Of a DNA stretch of 62,000 nucleotides, positions 51,949-62,000 are shown piece by piece. The translations under genes were made by a program, and so were the position numbers. The stretch's first letter is position 1, and each line of letters begins with the position of its first letter. The notes under the pieces are model-generated. The model was given only the letters and a program-made list of their open reading frames with translations, made no database searches and was not told the origin of the DNA. Source of the DNA: Zygnema cylindricum (lineage: Eukaryota > Streptophyta > Zygnematophyceae > Zygnematales > Zygnemataceae); assembly GCA_037447655.1 (NCBI GenBank), contig JBBHKE010001643.1:1-62000 (forward strand). The letters run 5' to 3'.

Positions 51949-52904
51949 TACCTGGTTGATCCTGCCAGTAGTCATATGCTTGTCTCAAAGATTAAGCCAT
52001 GCATGTCTAAGTATAAACTCTTTTATACTGTGAAACTGCGAATGGCTCATTAAATCAGTTATACTTTATTTGATGGTACCTTACTACTCGGATAACCGTA
52101 GTAATTCAGAGCTAATACGTGCACAAAATTTTGACCTTAAGAAAGGGACGCTTTTATTAGATAAACGGCCAATGCGGGCTTGCCCGGTATTGCGGTGAAT
52201 CATAATAACTCCACGAATCGCACGGCCTTGCGCTGGCGATTTTCCATTCAAATTTCTACCCTGTCAACTCTCGATGGTACGTTAGAGGCTTACCATGGTG
52301 GTAACAGGTGATGGAGAATTAGGGTTCGATTTCGGAAAGGGAGCATGAGAAACGGCTACAACATCCCAAGAAGGCACCAGGCGCGCAAATTACCCAATCC
52401 TAACACAGGTAGGTAGTGACAATAAATAACAATATTGGGCTCTATAAGTCTGGTTATTGGAATGAGTACAATCTAAATCCCTTAACGAGGACCCAGTGGA
52501 GGGCAAGTCTGGTGCCAGCAACCGTGGTAATTCCAGCTCCTATAGCGTATATTTAAGTTGTTGCAGTTAAAAAGCTCGTAGTTGGATTTTGGGTTTGAGC
52601 GGTCAATCTGCCTCTTTGGTTGAACTGGCCTCTCCATCCTTCTTGCTAGGGACGCGTTCTGGCCTTCGTTGGCTCGGATGCGGAGTCAGCAATGTTACTT
52701 TGAAAAAATTAGAGTGTTCAAAGCAGGCCTTTGCTCTGAATACATTAACATGGAATAACGTGATAGGACACTAGTTCTATTGTGTTGGTCTTCAAGACCG
52801 GAGTAATGATGAATAGGGAGAGTTGGGGGCATTCGTATTTCATTGTCACAAGTGAAATTCTTGGATTTATGAAAGACGAACTTCTGCGAAAGCATTTGCC
52901 AAAT

Positions 52905-52987
<83 letters not shown>

Positions 52988-53531
52988 TAAGGATTGGTGG
53001 ATGTTTCATTGATGACTGCCCCAGCACCTCATGAGAAATCAAAGTTTTTGGGTTCCAGGGGGGGTATGGTCGCGAGTCTAAAACTTAAAGGAATTGATGG
53101 AACGGCACCACCAAGTGTGGAGCCTGCGGCTTAATTTGACTTAACACGGGGAAACTTACCAGGTCCAGACATACTAAGGATTAACCGATTGAGAGCTCTT
53201 TCTTATTTCTATGGGTGGTGGTGCATGGCCGTTCTTAGTTGGTGGAGTGATTTGTCTAGTCAATTCCGTTAACGAACGAGACCTCAACCTACTAACTAGT
53301 TACGAGAAGATTTTTCTCCGTGGCCAACTTCTTAGGGACTATTGGTGTATAGCCATGTGGAAGTTTGAGGCAATAACACGTCTGTGATGCCCTTAGATGT
53401 ACTGGGCCGCACGGGCGCTACACTGATGACTTCAACGAGCTTATAACCTGGATCGAAAGGTTTGGGAAATCTTTGAAATTTCATCGTGATGGGGAAAGAT
53501 TATTGCAATTATTAATCTTCAACAAGGAATA

Positions 53532-53563
<32 letters not shown>

Positions 53564-53564
53564 T

Positions 53565-53595
<31 letters not shown>

Positions 53596-53684
53596 TGCTC
53601 CTACCGATTGAATGATCCGGTGAAGTTTTCGGATTTTGGCGACGCTAGCGGTTCGCCGCTGGTGACGCTGAGAGAAGTTCATTA

Positions 53685-53725
<41 letters not shown>

Positions 53726-54174
53726 GGCAGTACGGTCCTTCCGCGAGGTTAACGTACCAAAGCCTTAGCAGCACGAAAGGGTGACCTCCGCGACTAGAGA
53801 ACATAAACAAAGAGAGGTCTGAAAAGCTAGTGCCCGCCTGCGCGCGGGTGCGACACCGTCAAATTGCGAGGAGTCCCTAAAAGCTTCGACTACCAAGTAC
53901 GCGCTCGAAAGACGCTTATGGCCAGGGGAATGACCCCGGGTACGGTAACAACGTCGAAGATACCGCAATGGGTTATTCGCAGCCAAGTCCGCAAACGCGC
54001 GAGCGTTCGGATGCCGTTCACAGACTAAACGGCAGTGGGCTCAGGTCGCGGTCGCCTCCACGAGGCTTTCTTCCGCGTCCGGGTCTAAGATATAGTCGGG
54101 CCTTTTTGGAGACAGAAAGGGAAACAAAAACAACTTTTCACCGTTCCGTAGGTGAACCTGCGGAAGGATCATTG
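51949..54174 (+). rRNA. 18S ribosomal RNA gene, interrupted by a group I intron
   Basis: Starts TACCTGGTTGATCCTGCCAG and ends GGAAGGATCATTG. Universal blocks are present in order, for example AAGGAATTGA(T)GGAACGGCACC-type text near 53090 and TTGTACACACCGCCCGT at 53578. Exons are 51949-53723 and 54144-54174; together about 1806 nt, a normal eukaryotic length. Several variable regions differ from land plants (e.g. the region near 52590-52740), so this is a divergent streptophyte sequence. Confidence 0.97.
53724..54143 (+). other. group IC1 self-splicing intron in 18S, E. coli position about 1506
   Basis: 420-bp insert between GTAACAAGGT and TTCCGTAGG. The last exon base is T and the last intron base is G, as for group I. 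Core sequences match the group IC1 pattern known from Tetrahymena: CAAATTGCGAGGAG..CTACCAAGTA (P/P3-P4 side), GGGTACGGTAACAACG, GCAGCCAAGTCC (Q side) and GTTCACAGACTAAACGGCAG (R/S). No homing-endonuclease frame is inside. Introns at this site are known in streptophyte green algae, notably Zygnematales. Confidence 0.92.
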
Positions 54175-54470
54175 ACACAAATCAGCCACAACTGATTGTG
54201 TTGTGCAGACAAAGCGAACCCGTTCTTCTCTTTGGGGCGCTGCCTACACGCAGCCAGTCAGAAAAAAGGCTCTGGTCCCTTTTTAGACCGAAGGTTTGCG
54301 CCTTCGACCACGATGCCGCTCGCGGCGTCCGAAGTCCCCGGCGCGCCTTGCCTCCCCCTAACATCGGGGTTAAAAGCCGGTGTGGGGGTTACCTCTCCAA
54401 TACACGCATGTTCACCCCGTAAAACCAATAGATCCCGCAGCCTCGGTTGCGCGATCAACACAAAAAAGAA
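54175..54470 (+). other. internal transcribed spacer 1
   Basis: Between the 18S 3' end and 5.8S start, about 296 bp, without coding content. Confidence 0.9.
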
Positions 54471-54628
54471 AAACTCTCAACAACGGATATCTTGGTTCTC
54501 GCAACGATGAAGAACGCAGCGAAATGCGATACGTAGTGTGAATTGCAGAATTTCGTGAATCATCAAAACTTTGAACGCAAATTGCGCCCGAGGCATTTGC
54601 CGAGGGCATGTTTGCCTGAGCGTCACAA
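54471..54628 (+). rRNA. 5.8S ribosomal RNA
   Basis: AACTCTCAACAACGGATATC, CGATGAAGAACGCAGCGAAA, TGCGATACGTAGTGTGAATT and GCCTGAGCGTCAC are the conserved 5.8S blocks, total about 158 nt. A change ATCATCAAAACTT (usual ATCATCGAATCTT) is a local divergence. Confidence 0.96.
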
Positions 54629-54855
54629 AACAACCTATCGCTGCCCGTCGAGTGTTCGCGCTCGTTCGGTTCGCAGCGGATCTGACCGTCCCAATCGCGT
54701 CCTCTTTTGGCGAAGACTTGGTCGGTTCAAATGGAAATCGTGCCGAACGCGAAACTCTTCGCACAACGTGGTAGTCCATACCCTTTTTCGGGGGAGGGGA
54801 ACCGGTGTGCATGAGCGACAGCGTAGGCCGGCGAGACGTTCGTTTATTTCACTTT
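54629..54855 (+). other. internal transcribed spacer 2
   Basis: About 227 bp, short compared with many plants, between 5.8S and 28S. No coding content. Confidence 0.9.
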
Positions 54856-54884
54856 TGACCTCAGATCAAACAAGACCACCCGCC

Positions 54885-54924
<40 letters not shown>

Positions 54925-57065
54925 AAGGATTCCCCTAGTAACTGCGAGTGAACCAGGAAGTGCCCAACTTGAAAATCTGGGAGCTTCGCTCTCCGAATTG
55001 TAGTCTAAAGAAGCGTCCTCTGTAGCGGACCGAGCCTAAGTTCCCTGGAACGGGACGTCTGAGAGGGTGAGAGCCCCGTCGACCTCGGAGCCTGCTACTC
55101 CACGAGGCGCTGTCAACGAGTCCGGTTGTTTGGGAATGCAGCCCTAATTGGGTGGTAAATTCCATCTAAGGCTAAATACCGGCAGGAGACTGATAGCGAA
55201 CAAGTACCACGAGGGAAAGATGAAAAGAACTTTGAAAAGAGAGTTAAAAAGTGCTTGAAATTGTTGAGGGGGAAGCGAATGGAAGCAGCGGGTGCGTCTC
55301 GGTCGTATGAGGAACGGGCGACTGGTCCTTCACTCGACGCGGGACGCTGGTCAACATGGGTTAGCGCGGCAGGATAAACGCGAGGGTTGATACCTCGTCC
55401 ATGCCGGCGCGCCGACCGACGTGCAAGTGTGCTCTTTGCGGCCTTCGGGACCTGCGCACTCATGATGTTGGCAGAATGCTTCCATCCGACCCGTCTGAAA
55501 CACGGACCAAGGAGTCTAACATGTATGCGAGCCGGTGGGTGGCAACCCCATGAGGCGCAAGTAACCTGACTGGTGGGATCTCTTTTCGAGTGCACCATCA
55601 ACCGACCATGATCTTCTGTGAAAGGTTTGAGTACGAGCATACCTGTTGGGACGCAAAAGATGGTGAACTATGCTTGAGCACGACGAAGGTAGAGGAAACT
55701 TTGGTGGAGGCTCGTAGCGATACTGACGTGCAAATCGATCATCAGACTTGGGTATAGGGGCGAAAGACTAATCGAACCATCTCGTAGCTAGTTTCCTCCA
55801 CAGTTTCCCTCAGGATAGAAGGATCTTGTTCAGTTTTATCGGGTAAAGCGAATGATTAGAGGCCTCAGGGATGAAACATCGTTGACCTATTATCAAACTT
55901 TAAATTGATAAGATGCTGAGGTTGCTTAATTAAACCTCGACATCGAATGAGAGTTCCAAGTGGGCCATTTTTGGTAAGCAAAAATGGCGATGCGGGATGA
56001 ATCGAAAGCCGGGTTACGGTGCCAAACTACGCGCTAACTTAGATCCCACAACGGGTAATGATTGATTAAGACAGGACGGTGGTCATGGAAGTCGAAATCC
56101 GCTAAGGAGTGTGTAACAACTCACCTGCTGAATCTACTAGCCCCGAAAATAGATGGCGCTGAAACGCGTGACCTATACCCGGCCATTGAGGTAAATGCGA
56201 GACCTTAATGAGTAGGAGGACGTGGGGGTCGTAGCGCAGCTTGGGGCGTGAGCCCGAGTCAAACGACTTTTAGTGCAGATCTTGGTGGTAGTAGCAAATA
56301 TTAAAATGAGAACTTTGAAGACTGAAGTGGAGAAACGTTCCATGTGAACAGCAATTGGACATGGGTTAGTCAATCCTAAGAGATGGGCTAACGCTATATG
56401 AAGGGCGCAATGCGCGCCGCCCATCGAAAGAGAATCGGGTTAATATTCTTGAACCGGGACGTGGCAGCGTACGGTAACGTAAACGAATCCACAGACGCCA
56501 GCGGGGGCTCCGTGAAGAGTTCTCTTTTCTTTTTGACAGCTCAACCACCATGAAAACGGATTACCCGGAGATAGGGTCCAGCAATTGGTAAAGCTTCGCA
56601 CGTTTTGCGGTGTCCGGTGCGCCCCTGGCGGCCTTTGAAAATCTGGAGGAGCGAATACAGTTCATGCCCGGTTGTACTCATAACCGCATCAAGTCTCCAA
56701 GGTGAACAGCCTCTCGTCGATAGAACAATGTAGGTAAGGGAAGTCGGCAAAATAGATCCGTAACTTCGGGAAAAGAATTGGCTCTGAGGGCTTGGCCTAG
56801 GGGTCTGCGCTTCAATGCAATAGGCTGTTGGAGGTCTGCCCGAGCTGCTAACGTGGCAAGGGCGAACCACTGCGTGTCGACTCGCCGACAGGCGCAGAAC
56901 GTCCTTCAGGACCTTCCCTAGGCAGTGAACAGCCGCCTCAGAACTGGTACGGACAAGGGAAATTCGACTGTTTAATTAAAACAAGGCATTGCGACGGTCC
57001 CAGCGGATGTTGACGCAATGTGATTTCTGCCCTGTGCTCTGAATGTCAAAGTGAAGAAATTCAAC

Positions 57066-57156
<91 letters not shown>
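54856..57156 (+). rRNA. 28S ribosomal RNA, 5' two-thirds only
   Basis: Starts GACCTCAGATCAAACAAGAC and runs normally through ACCCGCCGAATTTAAGCAT, the GAGGGAAAGATGAAAAGAAC block and TCTTAAGGTAGCCAAATGCC to CGCATGAATGGATTAA. There it changes abruptly to AAAATTGATGTG; the following conserved stretch (CGAGATTCCCACTG) is absent and does not reappear before 62000. About 2.3 kb of an expected 3.3-3.4 kb is present. The break lies just upstream of the R1 retrotransposon target and after the intact R2 target. Confidence 0.93.
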
Positions 57157-57537
57157 AAAAATTGATGTGATACATAAAATTTTGAGAGGATGGCAGGAAC
57201 TCCATCTTTCCTTTCTTTTATGAAACTTAAAATCAGGTTGGGAGATTTTATTCCAATTTGAATTTACATTCCCATTTGAATTTGTGTTTCAAACCAAAAG
57301 CGACAAAAAATAGCGCGCAAAGCCATGGAGCTCGAAGGAGGAGAAAAACCGACCTTTTTTGGAAGGCAAATACGGTTTTTGCCTTCCTAAAGAAGTACGG
57401 TTTTTGAAAAACCGTACTTCTTTTCATCAAAGATTTTACGGACACCTTGTCAGACGGCAGGTGACTTTAGGGACGTGTGAAAATTTTAATTTTTCTTCGT
57501 CGCACGTGTTTATAGTCCACGTGTAACGATTTAATAG
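57157..57537. other. unknown sequence after the 28S break
   Basis: AT-rich 380 bp. Includes a near-perfect hairpin at 57389-57423 (AAGAAGTACGGTTTTT and its inverse). No coding frame of note. Could be the 5' end of an element inserted in 28S, or flanking DNA at an rDNA array end. Confidence 0.35.
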
Positions 57538-57975
57538 GTTCTGTATTGGTGAACCCTCCTCCGCGAGGTGGGTTGGTTCTGTATTGGTGAACCCTCCTCC
57601 GCGAGGTGGGTTGGGTCTGTATTGGTGAACCCTCCTCCGCGAGGTGGGTTGGGTCTGTATTGGTGAACCCTCCTCCGCGAGGTGGGTTGGGTCTGTATTC
57701 GTGAACCCTCCTCCGCGAGGTGGGTTGGTTCTGTATTGGTGAACCCTCCTCCGCGAGGTGGGTTGGGTCTGTATTGGTGAACCCTCCTCCGCGAGGTGGG
57801 TTGGGTCTGTATTGGTGAACCCTCCTCCGCGAGGTGGGTTGGGTCTGTATTGGTGAACCCTCCTCCGCGAGGTGGGTTGGGTCTGTATTGGTGAACCCTC
57901 CTCCGCGAGGTGGGTTGGCCAGTACAGAGGCGGATGGATGAACCCTCCTCCGCGAGGTGGGTTGGCCAGTACAGA
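57538..57975 (+). repeat. 38-bp minisatellite, about 11-12 copies
   Basis: Unit TCTGTATTGGTGAACCCTCC plus TCCGCGAGGTGGGTTGG(G); copies almost identical, the last two diverge to GCCAGTACAGAGGCGGATGG. Length is not a multiple of three, so the long frame over it cycles and is not a gene. Confidence 0.95.
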
Positions 57976-58174
57976 GGCGGATGGAGCGTTTGCTTCGCGG
58001 ATGAAGACAAGAATAGAATCGGAAGATCGATGTTTTCTCCCGGATCTTTGGAGAATCGTAATCTTATTTTTTGTAATGTTCTTTTCCTAAAATTCATGTT
58101 GAGATAGTACGGTATGGTACGGCCAAGTACAAAATTCTGTAATAAACCTCAGTTTTCGTCTGATGTAACCATGC

Positions 58175-58412
58175 CCTTACTGAGACATTGATATTGATAA
58201 ATTTACTAGGATATCAATTCCGATAAATTTACTAGGATACCGATATCGATATCGATAAATTTACCGCGATATTGATATCAATGTCGATAAATTTACTGCA
58301 ATATCGATATCGATAAATTTATTGCAATATCGAAATCAATATCGATAAATCTACCGCGATATCGATATCGATAAATTTACTGCAATATCAATATCGATAA
58401 ACTTAGTACTTC
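58175..58412. repeat. degenerate (GATATCGATAAATTTAC)n tandem repeat
   Basis: Blocks GATATCGATAAATTTACTGC / ACCGCGATATTGATATCAA repeat about nine times with period near 26 bp, rich in ATCGAT palindromes. Confidence 0.8.
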
Positions 58413-58822
58413 ATCAGGTAATCAAGTTTGTCGCAATAAATTATTATTGTACGCCGAGAATTTGTTACTGATAAATTTACGCATCATTCCCAGCAAAATC
58501 TAACTCATCATGAGTCAACGCTTTCATGGATAAATTTATCATATATCAAACAAAATGTCTATAATTTTAAAGCACTGAATACAAATACTTTCATTGATAA
58601 ATGTTCTCAAACGTAATAAATTTACAAATATCTAACAGATAAAGTGAGCGGAAAGAAGTGAAGTTTTAATACAAACAGCACGCCCAAAATTGGTAAAGTC
58701 AATGTTTAACCTGCAACTGTTTTATGTCATAAATTTATCGCCACTTAATGACACGGTGTGTTTTCACAAACCGCAAGCGGCACGCCCCAGCCCCGGGAGA
58801 GGGGAGAATTTTGAGTACCGGT

Positions 58823-59041
58823 AGGAAGGGAGGAGAGGAGCAAGGGGGAGGGAGAGTGGAGGAGGGGGAGGGAGGAGGAGGAGGAGGGAGGGAGGGAGGG
58901 AGGGAGGGAGGGAGGAGGGAGGAAAAAGGAATGGAAAGAGGTGGGGGAAGAGGGAGGGGAGAGACCGGGGAGAGAATGGGGAGGGAGGGAGAAAGCAAAA
59001 GAGAGAGAGGGAAGGAGAGAAAGATGGGAGGGAAGGAAGGA
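58823..59041 (+). repeat. (GGGA)n polypurine tract, second
   Basis: About 220 bases of A/G on the plus strand, resembling 35791-36003. Long Pro/Ser frames on the minus strand are by-products. Confidence 0.85.
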
Positions 59042-59161
59042 CACAGTGGCTGAAAGAATGGCACAACCCACATGAAGGGGTTCTTGAGTTCGGATAGTGG
59101 AATGGAAAATGGAGAATATATATCTCTCGATATATGCAAAATCCCAATATCGCGATATCTA

Positions 59162-59163
<2 letters not shown>

Positions 59164-59195
<32 letters not shown>
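59164..59195. repeat. (AT)n microsatellite
   Basis: About 15 TA repeats, flanked by GATATATC-type palindromes. Confidence 0.9.
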
Positions 59196-59197
<2 letters not shown>

Positions 59198-60409
59198 GTC
59201 TATATAGAAAAGCGTAATATCGCGATATTTCTGATATATATCGGCCGATATGTAGAATCGCGAAATATCGACGTGACGTTAGGTAAAAAAAATATTCGGG
59301 GACCCCCCCCTCGTGGCGCACTCTAAGTGAAGGGGGGGGGAGGGATTTTTACGTACGATTTTCCGTACTGTATGTGTACGGACAGGCACCGTTTACCAAA
59401 TATGATTTTACCCGATACCCAACACTGTTGAAGTAATACACAGTGGAAAACCGCGTCAACACTAAATAAAAGAAGTGGTACGAAAAGAGAAGAAAACAAG
59501 AAAACTGCGGAAAAGAAAAAATCCAAGCAAACCCTAAAAAAACAATGTTTTCCCGGGAAAAAAAAAGAGCCCAAACCCTAATTTTTACGCCGGAAAATTT
59601 TGGTCCCGCAAAAGGAAAATTTCTCTTGTATTACCCCAGGTAAACTCCAAAAAAAAAAAAAACTAAAAAAAAAAAAAAAAATAATAATAATGGAAAGAAA
59701 GCATGAGGGAGCTTTGCCTTCCACCTGCCAAATATAGGAGCCATTTCAGAGGGTTGGTCTCGGCCGGGGAGGAGGGGGGGAGGGGAGGAGAGAGGGTGGT
59801 AATCTTGGGAGGGGAGGGGAGAAGGTGACAGTGGAGGAAAGGGAATTGTACGGATTTGATCTTTTTCCATTTTACCCGAAAAAAAAAAAAATGAAGAAAA
59901 ACTGTTCCATCCGATGCACTCTAAAGCCTGGCCGTGACGTGACGTGACGTCACAAAACGGAAGTCGGGCCATTCAGTTCCAGGACTGACCGTGACGCAAC
60001 AGGCGTGAATTCCAACGTTTGTGGGGAACGGAATTCCATCGTGTCACGTCACAATCCGGGTGCTTGACGATATGCGATTTTGAGTGCGGAGTGACAATAA
60101 AATAAATCGACCGATTTTCGATGATTCCCGGAAAATTAGAACTGCTAGAATAGCCTCACCAAAGCACTTCAAGTTTGAGCCGTGACGTGACATGGGACAA
60201 AATGTACAGTATGGGTTTCGAACAAGCCCCATATAAGTGTGGGACTTTCGGCAAAGGTCGCAAACGGTCAACCGAAACCGTGACTGACCGTTAACCGACC
60301 GCAAGCGTCGCATCCGGAATGGATTCGGTTGCCAAATTTGGGGGGCCGGGCGGATTCGGGCATTTGATTCACAAAAAAGAAAAAAAATATTGGTTACGGT
60401 CGGGGAAGC
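59196..60409. other. intergenic, no supportable gene
   Basis: Contains A-runs (59650-59683), a C/G-run near 59310-59342, another purine-rich stretch at 59760-59845 and small TGACGT-type inverted motifs near 59935-59955. No recognisable coding sequence. Confidence 0.4.
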
Positions 60410-60790
60410 AAAAACCTAAAAAACTGAAATTTTGTACTGTCCATGCAATCCAACATTATTGTACTTTTGTTATCGTGAAAGGTATGCGGGAGATGTCCCA
60501 CTAATTTTATACTTATTCAGGGACAGACGGGTACGGTTAGTCACGAGAAATCCAGTTTGTGTTAACTGTTAATTTCGTAAACGCTTTTCCGGTAACGGTT
60601 AACAATTTTAGAGCTTGACATAACCCGGTCGGGCGTCGATTACTCAGATTTTGAAAAAAAGAAAACCGTCGGTTTTCGGTTATCTAAAGTTTTGACTTTT
60701 GCAACCTCAGACCTTCACCACCTCTTAGGGGATCGGGTATGTGTCTAGTACACCGTGAATTGACATTAGCGTTAATGACTTTCTCGCCAC
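60410..60790 (+). repeat. direct repeat, copy 1 of a dispersed element
   Basis: About 380 bp that reappears at 61618-62000: TTGTACTTTTGTTATC, GGAGATGTCCCAC, TTTCGTAAACGC, TTTTGACTTTTGCAACCTC and the TACACCGTGA...TTAGCGTTAAT end are shared, with frequent substitutions. Confidence 0.75.
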
Positions 60791-61161
60791 TTAAAACATC
60801 ATTTCTCCGTACACACATGCCGGATCGTGGATCTGACGGTTGCGATTGAAAGTTAAGATTCTCATCTTCCGATTAGCGGTCTCAAATTGAAAACCGGATA
60901 CAAAAATCATTAGCGCTAATAGAGATTCGCGGTGTACACTACACCGGGAATCGCTATTAGTGTTAATAATTTTTTTGCCACTTAAAAAATCTTTTCTCCG
61001 TACGCACTTACCAATTTTCAATTTGAGACCGCCAACTAGGAGCGAAGAATTTTACCTCTCTATCGCAACCGTCGGATCCACGATCTGACATTTGTATACA
61101 GAGAAAAGATGTCTTAAGCGACGAAAAAAATATTATCACTAATAGCGATTCGCAGTGTACT
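60748..61161. repeat. MITE-like inverted-repeat element
   Basis: Left arm AGTACACCGTGAATTGACATTAGCG..TTTCTCCGTA..GATCGTGGATC (60748-60849) is inverted at 61060-61161; between them is a second, shorter pair of inverted arms meeting at about 60945. No coding capacity. Flanked by TA-rich DNA, target duplication unclear. Confidence 0.6.
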
Positions 61162-61617
61162 TGCAAATTCACAATTTGACCGTGACATCACATGTATTCC
61201 ACTTTTCTAATATATTAGAAATTTGTCACTACCCCTCGACGATGTTTATAGAAAACGGCTTTTCGCAACATTGTTATCTATCGTGCACCGAACTATTGCA
61301 CTACTATACGTAGCGTGTACTGCAGCTATCAAGACGCCCCGTAGCAAAGGTCACAAAAGTGAATATTTTAGATACCCGAAATCGACAAATTCACTTTTTT
61401 CAAAATCTGATCACCCGATACCTGACCGGTTTGTGCCACTCTCCTAAATTGTTACCCAATACCTGATAATCGTTTACAAAAAAAAAAGGTTAACCAAAAC
61501 TCGATTTCTCGCAACTACTCGTACGTGCTCAAACCCAAATATGTACAAAATTAATGGTACATCTCCGGCCTACCTTCCACGATACCAATAGTAAAAAGTA
61601 CAATAATGTTGGAAAGC

Positions 61618-62000
61618 ATGCACAGTACAAAACCTTTAGGTTTTTTTCATTTTTTCCATGCAATCCTCAACATTATTGTACTCTGTACTTTTGTTATCAT
61701 GGAAGGTATACGGGAGATGTCCCACAAATTTTGTACTTATCCGGGAACGGTTAGTCGCGAGAAATCAAGTTTTGGTTAACTTTTATTTTCGTAAACGCAT
61801 TTCGGATAACGGTTAAAAATTCAAGAGCGTGACCTAACCTGGTCAGGCGTCGAGTACTCATATATTGAAAAAAAAATCAGTAGGTTTCGGTTATCTAAAA
61901 TTTTGACTTTTGCAACCTCTAACGCTCACCATCTCTTCGAGGATCGAGGATGTGTCCAGTACACCGTGATTCCCTATTAGCGTTAATAATTTTCTCGCCA
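61618..62000 (+). repeat. direct repeat, copy 2 (runs to window edge)
   Basis: Second copy of 60410-60790, reaching the TTTCTCGCCA that begins the MITE-like arm, so a second MITE-like element probably continues outside the window. Confidence 0.75.

Noticed and set aside
52589-56870. Many frames of 60-175 codons inside the rRNA genes
   Set aside because: They overlap conserved 18S, 5.8S and 28S sequence.
57531-58097. 188-codon Pro/Gly/Arg-rich frame
   Set aside because: Lies over the 38-bp minisatellite; the unit length shifts frame each copy, so it is a repeat artefact.

Overview
This is a eukaryotic nuclear window, most likely from a streptophyte (charophyte-grade) green alga. The evidence is a nuclear 18S-5.8S-28S rDNA unit with a group IC1 intron near the 3' end of the 18S gene, a plant-type ApaG-domain exon, no bacterial gene organisation, and very dense Ty3/gypsy and Ty1/copia LTR retrotransposons. 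A cytosine methyltransferase carried inside a gypsy element also fits, since such elements are known from charophytes and dinoflagellates. The exact genus cannot be fixed by eye.

Layout. 1-4.37 kb: degraded low-copy sequence with broken minus-strand reading frames. 4.37-17.08 kb: a heavily decayed Ty3/gypsy element on the minus strand (family 1). 17.08-17.74 kb: a retropepsin-like remnant. 17.74-20.28 kb: terminal modules and the integrase/PHD end of a second gypsy family (family 2). 20.28-24.01 kb: a truncated Ty1/copia element, minus strand. 24.01-34.63 kb: a near full-length but mutated family-2 gypsy element, minus strand. 34.6-37.5 kb: mostly non-coding, with two ApaG exons (35.7-36.3 kb). 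37.5-46.84 kb: a minus-strand charged gene with a staphylococcal-nuclease-like domain and an acidic tail, split at 40.10/46.28 kb by an intact, recent Ty1/copia element with 5-bp target duplication GTTTT. 47.5-51.95 kb: repetitive rDNA spacer with a large inverted repeat. 51.95-57.16 kb: 18S (with intron), ITS1, 5.8S, ITS2 and a 28S gene that stops abruptly. 57.2-62 kb: minisatellites, purine tracts, an AT microsatellite and MITE-like repeats, without a convincing gene.

The most interesting content is the gypsy architecture. Both families encode, in one ancestral reading frame, Gag (two zinc knuckles), aspartic protease, a DNMT3/DRM-like C5-cytosine methyltransferase (motifs I, IV Pro-Cys-Gln, VI Glu-Asn-Val, VIII, IX/X), reverse transcriptase, RNase H, DDE integrase and a C-terminal PHD finger. 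A chromatin reader on the integrase and a DNA-methylation writer in the polyprotein would let the element choose where it inserts and mark its own DNA. Both copies are now broken. All five family-2 stops whose ancestral codon can be inferred are C:G to T:A changes, as expected from deamination of methylated cytosine. The terminal modules of both families also share an unexplained breakpoint at GACAG/CTGTC.
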